Below, one piece after another: positions 1 through 6,568 of a stretch of 7,947 nucleotides of DNA (positions are counted from its first letter, which is position 1; every line of letters begins with the position of its first letter). A program made the translations under genes and the position numbers. The notes beneath the pieces were generated by a model. It made no database searches. It saw nothing but the letters and a program-made list of their open reading frames with translations, and was not told the DNA's origin. Source of the stretch: Accumulibacter sp. (lineage in GTDB: Bacteria > Pseudomonadota > Gammaproteobacteria > Burkholderiales > Rhodocyclaceae); the NCBI GenBank assembly GCA_003538495.1, contig DPSD01000646.1:1-7947 (forward strand), given 5' to 3'.

Positions 1-15
1 GCTCAGGGTGGCGCC

Positions 16-3000
16 GTGGCCAAGACAATGCGTAAAACAGCAAACAAATTCAGCTTGCGGACTTCGGCCTTGGCGGTCGCGTCAACCCTGGTTTTCGCGG
101 CTGCGCCCTGGGCTACGGCGGAGGCCGCCGGCTTGGGCAGGCTCAAGGTCTTGTCCGCCCTCGGTCAGCCGTTGCGTGCCGAGGTGGAAGTCTTTGCCTC
201 GCGCGAAGAACTCTCCGGAATGAAGGTGCAACTTGCCGGCCCCGACGAATTCAAGCGGGCAGGGGTCGATTACTCGTCGACCCTGCTGGGGATCAGCTTC
301 GCGGTCGCCAAAGGTCAGAACGGGCAGCCAGTCATCAAGCTGAGTTCTGACAGGCCGATCAACGATCCCTTTGTTGACCTGCTGCTGGAGCTCAACTGGC
401 CGTCGGGCCGCCTGATTCGGGACTATACCTTCCTGCTCGATCCCCCCGAGTTCGCCTCCAGGGCTGCGAGCGCTGCGCCGCCGGCGGTCGTCACCCGGCC
501 GGTCGCGCCGGCCAGGAGCGTTGCCGAAGTGCGCCCGATCGAGGCCAGACCAGCAGCCAGGGCGGAGCCGCCGCGGCCGCCGCTGCCAGCGGCCCCGCAA
601 GGCGCGGCTGGTGCTGGTGGCAGCTACGAAGTCAGGCGTGGCGACACCTTGAGCAAGATCGCCCGTGAAACTCAACCTGCCGGGGTGTCGCTCGATCAGA
701 TGCTGGTGGCCTTGTTCCGCGCCAACCAGGGTGCATTCGACCGTGGCAACATGAACCGGCTGCGTGCCGGCAAGATCTTGTCGATACCCGACAAGGGTAC
801 GCTGGAAGCGGTGTCGCCCGATGAAGCCAGGCAGGTCGTGCTCGCGCAGTCGTCGGACTGGGGCGCCTATCGCCAGAAGCTTGCGTCCGCGGCGGACGCT
901 GCTCCTGCGGCAGAAGAGGCGGCCAGGCAACAAGCGGCCGGCAAGATCACGACCCGGGTCGACGACAAGGCGGCGCCGGCTGCTCAAGCCAAGGATCAGC
1001 TGAAAGTATCGAAAGGCGAAGTGTCCGCCGCTGGCAAGCCAACGGGCATGTCCGCTCGCAGTGACGAAGATCTGATAGCCAAGGAAAAGGCGCTCCGCGA
1101 AGCCAACGAACGCTTGGCGACCCTCGAGAAGAACGTTGCCGAACTGCAACGGCTGGTCGAGCTGAAGAGCCAGAGTCTCGCCGACCTGGAGAAACAGGCG
1201 GTCGGCAAGGCGACTCCTGCTGTTCCGGCAGCCGCCAGCGTGGAGCCTCCGGCCGCGCTAGCTCCGGCGATGACCGCGAAAGCGGCGGACAAACCCGCAG
1301 ACCAGCCGGGCGAGGTCAAGCCGGTCGAAGCGATCGCCCAACCCGAGCAAAAGCCGGCAGAGGCGAAGGTCGACGCCAAGCCGGAAGAGCCCAAGCCGGT
1401 CGAGCCGCCAAAAGCGAAGGTGGTGATGGCGCCGCCGCCAGTCGAAGAGCCGGGTTTCCTGGAAGAGCTGCTGACCAGCACGCCGTTCATGATCGGTGGT
1501 GGCGGCATCCTCGCACTGCTCGCCGCCTTCTGGCTGGCCAAGCGGCGTCGCCAGGGCGAGGATCTGTCGCTGGATACCAGCAGCACGCTGGCGCCGCAGA
1601 GCGGTGACAGCCTGGTTGCCAACTCGGTATTCCGCAGCACGGGCGGACAGAGTGTCGACACCTCGAATTCGATGGCGCAGACGGATTTCAGCCAGGCGGG
1701 TCCCGGCAGCATCGATACCGATGAAGTCGATCCGGTTGCCGAAGCCGACGTGTACATGGCCTACGGGCGCGATGCGCAGGCTGAGGAGATCCTGCTCGAA
1801 GCCAGGCAGAAGGACCCCGGGCGCTATGCGATCCATCTGAAGCTGCTCGAGATCTACCTCGGGCGCAAGGATGCCAAGCCATTTGACGCGCTGGCGGCCG
1901 AGCTTTTCAATGCCACCGGCGGGGTTGGCGCCGACTGGGAAAAAGCGGCGGCGATGGGGCTGCAGCTTGACCCGCGCAATGCGCTGTTTGGCACGGCCAT
2001 GCTGAAAACGGACCAGCCGCCGCTGCCTGACGCGCCGGAGGCGCCGGCCGCCGAGGAGGCGACGATCTTCGTTGAGCGCAAGCCTCAGGTGGCCGCGGTT
2101 CCCGACTCCTGGGTCGACACGGTTACCAAACCGGGCGAACTGTCACGACTGGCCGAGGGCGAGGAAGCAGCTGCCCGGCCGGCAGGCGAGGCGGTTGCCG
2201 GCGCCGGCGCGGTGGCAGAAGCCAGAACGGGAGCGAGCGATCTGGCGGACCTCGATTTCGATCTCGGTGCCGACGATTCCAAGCACACTACTCCTAACGA
2301 CGTTGACGAGCCGTTTCTCGAGACGACGCTTTCTTTCCCCAATCCGGCATCCGGGGACGCCCTGGATTTTGACTTTGCGACCTCCTTGCCCAAGGCCCTG
2401 CCGTCGGCCGATGCTGACGCCGACGTTGATGCGACGCTGGCCGGTGAAGACGACATGGCGCCAGAAGAGACGATGTTGATCGGCGCAGCCCTGCAAGCGA
2501 CTTCGTCGCAACCCGGCGACGGTCTCGATTTCGATTTCGATCTGGGGTCCGACTTTCCTGGCGATCCGAGTGCCGAAACGCAGGCGATTGCGCTGGTCGA
2601 TCCAGACGACATTCTCGACATCGGTTCGGCGACCATCGACTCGCTCGAGTTCGACGTCAAACTGACCGAGTCCACAGTCCTCGGCCAGGGGATGCAGCAT
2701 CCAAATTTCGACATGTCGTCGATCAACCTCGATCTGGACGACTCGGCCGATGACCGTGCCGCCGCGCCTGCTGTGACCGATTCGTTGGTAGCCGGCTTCG
2801 AGACCGACGAGGATGAGGATACCGTAGTCAATCCGGATTTCTCGGTCGCACAGGCCGACAGTACGCTCGATGCCGCGTTTGCTTCCGATGCGGACGCGGC
2901 GGCCGAATCCGAGATCAGTTCCAACGAAGAGGTGGAGACCAAGATCGACCTGGCCAGGGCCTATCATGAAATGGGTGACCCGGAAGGAGCCCGCGAACTC

Positions 3001-3078
3001 CTGCAAGAGGTCCTCAAGGATGGCGACGCGGCGCAACGCGAAACCGCCTTGGCAATTCTTGCCGGGCTGCGCGAGTAG
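16..3078 (+). CDS. fimV: FimV-type pilus assembly / polar hub protein
   Basis: Inner-membrane hub protein of the FimV family, which in Pseudomonas-type bacteria supports type IV pilus assembly, twitching and polar localisation. Residue order from the GTG start: a signal peptide (about 1-38, Ala-rich, AEA-type cleavage); the FimV N-terminal domain opening with GLGRLKVLSALGQPLRAEVE; a Pro/Ala linker (about 150-202); a LysM peptidoglycan-binding domain (204-258, YEVRRGDTLSKIA); a coiled coil (about 349-398); a Pro/Lys/Glu-rich linker; one membrane helix (490-508) followed by KRRR; a helical TPR-like segment (about 570-660, with EADVYMAYGR); a very acidic stretch with repeated LDFD motifs (745-909); and the conserved FimV C-terminal module (973-1018, DLARAYHEMGDPEGARELL). 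Length 1020 aa is normal for the family. GTG 16 has AGGG 7 bases upstream; ATG 28 (MRKTANKF) is an equally good N-terminus, and because the frame is open to base 1 an earlier start cannot be excluded. A terminator follows the stop. Confidence 0.93.
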   Translation: MAKTMRKTANKFSLRTSALAVASTLVFAAAPWATAEAAGLGRLKVLSALGQPLRAEVEVFASREELSGMKVQLAGPDEFKRAGVDYSSTLLGISFAVAKGQNGQPVIKLSSDRPINDPFVDLLLELNWPSGRLIRDYTFLLDPPEFASRAASAAPPAVVTRPVAPARSVAEVRPIEARPAARAEPPRPPLPAAPQGAAGAGGSYEVRRGDTLSKIARETQPAGVSLDQMLVALFRANQGAFDRGNMNRLRAGKILSIPDKGTLEAVSPDEARQVVLAQSSDWGAYRQKLASAADAAPAAEEAARQQAAGKITTRVDDKAAPAAQAKDQLKVSKGEVSAAGKPTGMSARSDEDLIAKEKALREANERLATLEKNVAELQRLVELKSQSLADLEKQAVGKATPAVPAAASVEPPAALAPAMTAKAADKPADQPGEVKPVEAIAQPEQKPAEAKVDAKPEEPKPVEPPKAKVVMAPPPVEEPGFLEELLTSTPFMIGGGGILALLAAFWLAKRRRQGEDLSLDTSSTLAPQSGDSLVANSVFRSTGGQSVDTSNSMAQTDFSQAGPGSIDTDEVDPVAEADVYMAYGRDAQAEEILLEARQKDPGRYAIHLKLLEIYLGRKDAKPFDALAAELFNATGGVGADWEKAAAMGLQLDPRNALFGTAMLKTDQPPLPDAPEAPAAEEATIFVERKPQVAAVPDSWVDTVTKPGELSRLAEGEEAAARPAGEAVAGAGAVAEARTGASDLADLDFDLGADDSKHTTPNDVDEPFLETTLSFPNPASGDALDFDFATSLPKALPSADADADVDATLAGEDDMAPEETMLIGAALQATSSQPGDGLDFDFDLGSDFPGDPSAETQAIALVDPDDILDIGSATIDSLEFDVKLTESTVLGQGMQHPNFDMSSINLDLDDSADDRAAAPAVTDSLVAGFETDEDEDTVVNPDFSVAQADSTLDAAFASDADAAAESEISSNEEVETKIDLARAYHEMGDPEGARELLQEVLKDGDAAQRETALAILAGLRE

Positions 3079-3097
3079 GTCGTCGGCAGGCAGTGCC

Positions 3098-3134
3098 GGC
3101 CGTAGCGCCTCCGGGGCTACGGCCTTTTCTTTCT
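3098..3134 (+). terminator. Rho-independent terminator after fimV
   Basis: A perfect 9-bp inverted repeat, GGCCGTAGC at 3098-3106 and GCTACGGCC at 3116-3124, encloses a 9-base loop and is followed directly by TTTTCTTTCT (3125-3134). This is the textbook form of an intrinsic terminator, 19 bases after the fimV stop. A smaller hairpin (CGGCA 3084-3088 with TGCCG 3094-3098) lies just before it and shares one base with its 5' arm. It should end fimV transcription, though the next gene's first possible start codon lies only one base beyond the T-run. Confidence 0.88.
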
Positions 3135-3135
3135 C

Positions 3136-3756
3136 ATGCGTCGACCGGCGAGCCGTGACCCTGCTGTGCATCCAACCACCTATCTTGTCGTCTGGCTCCT
3201 GACGCTGGTCGCCAGCCAGTCGCTGGATGGCCTGCCGCTGGCGGCGGCCTTGTTGCTTCTGCCGCTCTTTGGCGGGCCGGCCCTGCGGCGCTTTGGCCGG
3301 CTCGCATGGGGTACGCGTTGGCTTTTTCTGTCTCTGTTCGTCATTCTTGCCTGGGGCACCGCCGGCGAGCCCGTCTGGAGCGGGGGCCTGGCACCGAGTC
3401 GCGAAGGGCTGGCGGAAGCCGCGACACATCTTGGCAGACTGCTGCTGGCCCTGATGGCGGTCGCGGTGCTGCTGGCGTGGATGCCGATGTCCGATCTGCT
3501 GACCGCCACGCATCGCTTGCTGGCGCCGCTGCGAGCGTGCGGCATCGATCCCGACCGCGGCGTCGTCCGCTTGTTGCTGGTTCTGCGTTACATCGAGACG
3601 ATGCCGCGTCCTCGTGATTGGCGAATCCTGCTGGCGGTGCCGCCGAACAGCAGCGACGAGTTCCTGGAACTCGCCGACCACCGCTTCTCGTGGTTTGATG
3701 TGCTGACCATGGTCGTCGCCGGCGCCGTGGCGATCTTCTGTCTGCGGCAGGCGTGA
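3136..3756 (+). CDS. CbiQ/EcfT-like membrane protein lacking the coupling region
   Basis: Integral membrane protein resembling the transmembrane T-component (EcfT/CbiQ) of energy-coupling factor transporters, which links substrate-binding S-components to ATPases. Hydrophobic segments lie near residues 13-30, 31-48, 61-76, 99-118 and 184-203. The family-like part is 84-154: GLAPSREGL before a membrane helix, then MSDLLTATHRLLAPL and RLLLVLRYIE, equivalent to the 'lL.PL ... lalRfip' core. After that helix, normal T-components carry long cytoplasmic coupling helices with Ala-Arg-Gly motifs. Here only about 30 residues separate RYIE from the last helix and no such motif is visible, so the 206-aa protein is shorter than the usual 250 or so. 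ATG 3136 has no Shine-Dalgarno and abuts the terminator; GTG 3166 (reading MHPTTYLVVW, a typical CbiQ-family opening) may be the real start. It ends 3 bases before truA. Family assignment is fairly firm, transport function uncertain. Confidence 0.75.
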   Translation: MRRPASRDPAVHPTTYLVVWLLTLVASQSLDGLPLAAALLLLPLFGGPALRRFGRLAWGTRWLFLSLFVILAWGTAGEPVWSGGLAPSREGLAEAATHLGRLLLALMAVAVLLAWMPMSDLLTATHRLLAPLRACGIDPDRGVVRLLLVLRYIETMPRPRDWRILLAVPPNSSDEFLELADHRFSWFDVLTMVVAGAVAIFCLRQA

Positions 3757-3759
3757 GGC

Positions 3760-4554
3760 ATGCGGATCGCCCTGGCTGTCGAATACGACGGGAGTGGTTT
3801 CCGTGGCTGGCAGAAGCAGCCGGGTGGCGGCACCGTCCAGGATGCCCTGCAAGAGGCCTTGCAGGAGTTCGCCGGGACGCCGCTTGGCGTCGTCTGCGCC
3901 GGGCGTACCGACGCCGGCGTGCATGCGCTGGGGCAGGTGGTGCATTTCGATACCGCTCTTGACCGGCCGATGTTCTCCTGGGTGCGCGGGATCAATACCT
4001 TCCTGCCGCCGGCCATCGCGGTGCGCTGGGCGCAAGCGGTGAGCGACGATTTTCATGCGCGCTTCTCGGCGTACGCCAGGCGCTACCGTTATCTGCTGAT
4101 CAACCGGGCGCACCGCAGCGGTCTCGGGCACGGCCGGGTCGGCTGGTATCATCAACCATTGGACTTGCCGGCGATGCAGGAAGCAGCCGGGCTGTTGCTT
4201 GGTGAGCGCGATTTCTCGGCTTTTCGGGCCGCCGAGTGCCAGGCCAACTCACCGATAAAAACCATGCACAGAGCTGATATTCGACGTTCCGGCGAGCTGA
4301 TCGTCTTCGATTTCGAGGCCTCTGCCTTTCTGCACCACATGGTGCGCAACCTGGTTGGCAGCCTGCTGCATGTGGGCAAGGGGAAGCGTCCGCCCGAGTG
4401 GATCGCGGAACTGCTGGCGCTCGGCGACCGCCGCCTGGCGGCGCCGACCTTCGCTGCCGCCGGGCTCTATCTCGCCGCGGTCAGCTACCCGCCGCACTTC
4501 GACCTGCCGTCTGTCGACGAGACACCCTTCCTGGCTGGCGGTCCGGGTCTTTGA
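3760..4554 (+). CDS. truA: tRNA pseudouridine(38-40) synthase TruA
   Basis: Cytoplasmic enzyme that isomerises uridine to pseudouridine at positions 38-40 in the anticodon arm of many tRNAs. The 264-aa product has the usual length and all landmark motifs: the opening MRIALAVEYDGSGFRGWQ; the catalytic loop GRTDAGVHA at 48-56 with the nucleophilic Asp51; RGINTFLPP at 76-84; the RYRY tyrosine motif at 108-111; DFSAFRA at 151-157; FLHHMVRNLVG at 190-200; and a C-terminal AP-x5-GLYL stretch near 229-238. The ATG follows the previous stop by 3 bases, with a modest GGCAGG Shine-Dalgarno (3746-3751) inside the preceding gene, so translation is probably coupled. The 3' end overlaps the likely TTG start of trpF. 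truA next to trpF is a common betaproteobacterial arrangement. Nothing appears missing or damaged. Confidence 0.97.
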   Translation: MRIALAVEYDGSGFRGWQKQPGGGTVQDALQEALQEFAGTPLGVVCAGRTDAGVHALGQVVHFDTALDRPMFSWVRGINTFLPPAIAVRWAQAVSDDFHARFSAYARRYRYLLINRAHRSGLGHGRVGWYHQPLDLPAMQEAAGLLLGERDFSAFRAAECQANSPIKTMHRADIRRSGELIVFDFEASAFLHHMVRNLVGSLLHVGKGKRPPEWIAELLALGDRRLAAPTFAAAGLYLAAVSYPPHFDLPSVDETPFLAGGPGL

Positions 4555-5204
4555 GTCAGCACCCGGTGCAGCTGCCGCCGCGCATCAAGATTTGCGGTCT
4601 GACGCGCGTCGAGGATCTCGAACAGGCGGTGCACGCTGGTGCCGACGCGCTCGGGCTGGTGTTCTATCCGCCAAGTCCGCGTTTCGTCGATCTGCCTACC
4701 GCGGCTCGGTTGGCGCGCGCCGTGCCGCCCTTTGTGACCCTGGTCGGGCTGTTCGTCAACGCCGACCCGGCGGTGGTGCGGGCGACCCTGGCGGCGGTGC
4801 CGATGCACCTGCTGCAATGGCACGGCGACGAAGACGAGGCGTATTGCCGGCAGTTCGATCGGCCTTACATCAAGGCGGCGCGCGTCAGACCGGGGATCGA
4901 TTTGCTACAATACGCGGCTGGCTTCCCGTCGGCACAGGCCATTCTTCTCGACGCCTTTGTCGACGGTTACGGAGGCGGCGGAAAAGTCTTCGACTGGTCA
5001 CTGGTGCCGCGCTCGCTGGGCAAGCCATTGATCCTCTCGGGCGGGCTGGATGCCGACAACGTCGGCGAAGCCGTGCGCCGTGTGCAACCGGATGCGGTGG
5101 ATGTCTCGTCGGGCGTCGAGGCGAGCAAGGGGATCAAGGATCCCGAAAAAATCCGCGCCTTTGTCGCCGCGGTGAAGACCGCGGGGTCGGCGAGCGGCCG
5201 ATGA
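4551..5204 (+). CDS. trpF: Phosphoribosylanthranilate isomerase
   Basis: Third step after anthranilate in tryptophan synthesis: Amadori rearrangement of N-(5'-phosphoribosyl)anthranilate to CdRP. It is a single (beta/alpha)8 barrel. Visible motifs, numbered from TTG 4551: RIKICGLTR at 11-19 with the catalytic Cys15; LGLVFYPPSPR at 34-44; LQWHG at 88-92; ILLDAF with the probable general-acid Asp134; GYGGGGKVFDW at 139-149; LSGGLDADNV at 162-171 and VDVSSGVE at 183-190, the phosphate-binding end. The start is not ATG. TTG 4551 overlaps the truA stop as TTGA and gives 217 aa; GTG 4566 gives 212 aa beginning MQLPPRIKICG, closer to usual family N-termini. Neither has a strong Shine-Dalgarno. The frame stays open well upstream inside truA, but family alignment rules that extension out. 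The stop overlaps a possible tiny ORF (ATGA at 5201), and the spacer to trpB is unusually long for this operon. Confidence 0.95.
   Translation: MSQHPVQLPPRIKICGLTRVEDLEQAVHAGADALGLVFYPPSPRFVDLPTAARLARAVPPFVTLVGLFVNADPAVVRATLAAVPMHLLQWHGDEDEAYCRQFDRPYIKAARVRPGIDLLQYAAGFPSAQAILLDAFVDGYGGGGKVFDWSLVPRSLGKPLILSGGLDADNVGEAVRRVQPDAVDVSSGVEASKGIKDPEKIRAFVAAVKTAGSASGR
4903..4911 (+). promoter_or_regulatory. Possible extended -10 promoter inside trpF
   Basis: TGCTACAAT matches an extended -10 element (TGN plus TACAAT, 5 of 6 to the sigma70 consensus) in an otherwise GC-rich coding region. The -35 side is poor: GTCAGA at 4884-4889, spacing 16, matches 3 of 6 positions. It lies about 450 bases before trpB and could give trpBA-accD an extra promoter. 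It encodes the ordinary residues Leu-Leu-Gln-Tyr, so chance is possible. Confidence 0.25.
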
Positions 5205-5262
5205 GGAAGGTGATGAAGAGATGGTGTGGGCGCAGGGACCCGGGTGGGCGGACGCGGACTTG

Positions 5263-5283
5263 CTGGCGACGCCACCTCGCCAG
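5263..5283 (+). repeat. 7-bp inverted repeat (hairpin) before trpB
   Basis: CTGGCGA and TCGCCAG are exact reverse complements around the 7-base loop CGCCACC. No T-run follows, so it is not a simple terminator. It may protect or terminate a processed trpBA-accD mRNA end, or take part in the alternative pairing described for the spacer, or be chance in GC-rich DNA. Confidence 0.4.
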
Positions 5284-5347
5284 ACATACCTGACGCGGCG
5301 AGCTGGCCGGTCCGATGTTGTGCCAACCTTTTGTCGCCCGCCACCGC

Positions 5348-5354
5348 AAGGAGA
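5348..5354 (+). promoter_or_regulatory. Strong ribosome binding site fixing the trpB start
   Basis: AAGGAGA stands 6-7 bases before ATG 5361 and is close to the ideal anti-16S sequence. It settles the trpB start: the frame is open back to GTG 5226, but the extra 45 codons have no counterpart in TrpB proteins and the family N-terminus begins just after 5361. It also shows trpB has independent translation initiation, unlike its neighbours. Confidence 0.85.
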
Positions 5355-5360
5355 TTGTTG

Positions 5361-6566
5361 ATGGCCGCAGCTGATTACGATTTACCCGACGCCAGAGGTC
5401 ATTTCGGCCAATACGGTGGCGTCTTCGTCGCCGAAACACTGATCGCCGCCCTCGATGAACTGAAGGCGGCCTACGCCGCCGCGCAGGCCGATCCGCAGTT
5501 TGTCGCCGAATTCGAGTACGAATTGAAGCATTACGTCGGCCGGCCCAGTCCGGTCTACCACGCCAGGCGCTGGTCGGAAGTGCTCGGCGGTGCGCAGATC
5601 TACCTGAAACGCGAAGACCTCAACCATACCGGTGCGCACAAGATCAACAACTGCATCGGGCAGGCGCTGCTCGCCCGCCGCATGCGCAAACCACGCGTCA
5701 TCGCCGAGACCGGCGCCGGCCAGCATGGCGTCGCAACGGCCACCGTTGCCGCGCGCTATGGCATGGAATGCGTGGTCTACATGGGTTCCGAGGACATCCA
5801 GCGGCAACTCGCCAACGTCTATCGCATGAAGCTCCTCGGCGCCACGGTGGTGCCGGTCAACAGCGGTTCCCGAACGCTCAAGGACGCGCTGAACGAAGCC
5901 ATGCGCGACTGGGTGACGCACGTTTCCGACACCTTCTACATCATCGGCACGGTCGCCGGCCCGCATCCCTACCCGATGATGGTCCGCGACTTTCAGTCGG
6001 TGATCGGCCGCGAGGCGATCGGCCAGATGCAGGAGCACTGTTCGCGCCAGCCCGATGCGGTGATTGCCTGCGTCGGTGGCGGCTCGAATGCGATGGGTAT
6101 CTTCCATCCCTATATTCCGGTCGCGGCGGTGCGCCTGATCGGCGTCGAAGCGGCCGGGGAGGGGATCCCCACCGGACGGCACGCGGCGTCGCTGACCGCC
6201 GGTCGTCCCGGCGTTCTGCACGGCAACCGGACCTATCTGCTGCAGGACGAGAACGGCCAGATCATCGAGACCCACTCGATCTCGGCCGGCCTCGATTACC
6301 CCGGCGTCGGCCCCGAGCACGCCTGGCTCAAGGACAGCGGCCGCGCCGAGTACGTCAGCGTCACCGACGCCGACGCCTTGCAGGCTTTTCACGACCTGTG
6401 CCGTCTCGAGGGAATCATTCCGGCGCTCGAATCGAGCCATGCCCTGGCCTACGCCGCCAGGCTGGCGCCGACCCTGGCGAAGGACAAGATCCTGCTGGTC
6501 AACCTCTCCGGTCGTGGTGACAAGGATATGCACACCGTGGCCGACAAATCGGGCATTCAATTCTGA
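5361..6566 (+). CDS. trpB: Tryptophan synthase beta chain
   Basis: PLP enzyme that condenses indole, channelled from the alpha subunit, with L-serine to give L-tryptophan, working as an alpha2-beta2 complex in the cytoplasm. The 401-aa product matches the usual length of about 400. Key features: the N-terminal [15 protein letters not shown] block (13-27); [14 protein letters not shown] with the PLP-binding Lys94; AETGAGQHG with the catalytic Glu116; MGSEDIQRQ (141-149); the phosphate-binding loop GGGSNAMG (239-246); [16 protein letters not shown] (305-320); LESSHA (356-361); and the C-terminal LSGRGDKDM (382-390). All expected catalytic residues are present. The start is fixed by AAGGAG. trpA follows 2 bases after the stop, as expected for subunits made in equal amounts. 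This is the ordinary TrpB1 type that pairs with TrpA. Confidence 0.98.
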   Translation: MAAADYDLPDARGHFGQYGGVFVAETLIAALDELKAAYAAAQADPQFVAEFEYELKHYVGRPSPVYHARRWSEVLGGAQIYLKREDLNHTGAHKINNCIGQALLARRMRKPRVIAETGAGQHGVATATVAARYGMECVVYMGSEDIQRQLANVYRMKLLGATVVPVNSGSRTLKDALNEAMRDWVTHVSDTFYIIGTVAGPHPYPMMVRDFQSVIGREAIGQMQEHCSRQPDAVIACVGGGSNAMGIFHPYIPVAAVRLIGVEAAGEGIPTGRHAASLTAGRPGVLHGNRTYLLQDENGQIIETHSISAGLDYPGVGPEHAWLKDSGRAEYVSVTDADALQAFHDLCRLEGIIPALESSHALAYAARLAPTLAKDKILLVNLSGRGDKDMHTVADKSGIQF

Positions 6567-6568
6567 CC

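Larger units (their letters stand above)
5205..5360 (+). other. Structured trpF-trpB spacer
   Basis: This 156-base spacer is the only real gap in a train of genes otherwise 3 bases or less apart. It holds a perfect 7-bp hairpin (CTGGCGA 5263-5269, 7-base loop, TCGCCAG 5277-5283). The 3' arm could instead pair downstream (CTCGCC 5276-5281 with GGCGAG 5297-5302), so two mutually exclusive folds can be drawn. Further on, a weak GTTG/CAAC hairpin (5317-5327) is followed by CTTTT. Two small reading frames cross it: 5201-5293 (30 codons, ATGA overlap with the trpF stop) and 5221-5361 (46 codons, ending in TGATG over the trpB start). Each contains two Trp codons, not in tandem. I see no strong promoter. 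The hairpin is a sequence fact; a regulatory role, for example attenuation, is only a hypothesis because no good terminator stem is present. Confidence 0.4.

Noticed and set aside
82..1149. Antisense open frame of 355 codons opposite the fimV N-terminal half
   Set aside because: No domain is recognisable, and the + strand carries the signal peptide, FimV and LysM motifs.
2143..4155. Antisense open frame of 670 codons crossing fimV, the EcfT-like gene and truA
   Set aside because: It lies opposite three genes with clear family motifs, is Arg/Gln/His-rich with no recognisable domain, and long antisense frames are expected in high-GC coding DNA.
4398..4550. Upstream extension of the trpF frame inside truA, or a TruA-TrpF overlap product
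   Set aside because: The open frame there is low-quality sequence in an alternative frame of truA; TrpF homology begins around 4581.
5260..5290. Promoter before trpB (TTGCTG as -35 with a sequence near GACATA as -10)
   Set aside because: The -10 matches only two or three consensus positions and the better fit needs a 19-base spacer.
5317..5333. Terminator before trpB (GTTG-TGC-CAAC followed by CTTTT)
   Set aside because: The stem is only 4 bp with two A/T-type pairs and the T-run is 4 bases, too weak to call a terminator.
5226..5360. N-terminal extension of TrpB by 45 residues from GTG 5226
   Set aside because: The extension has no family counterpart, and AAGGAGA precedes ATG 5361 at ideal spacing.
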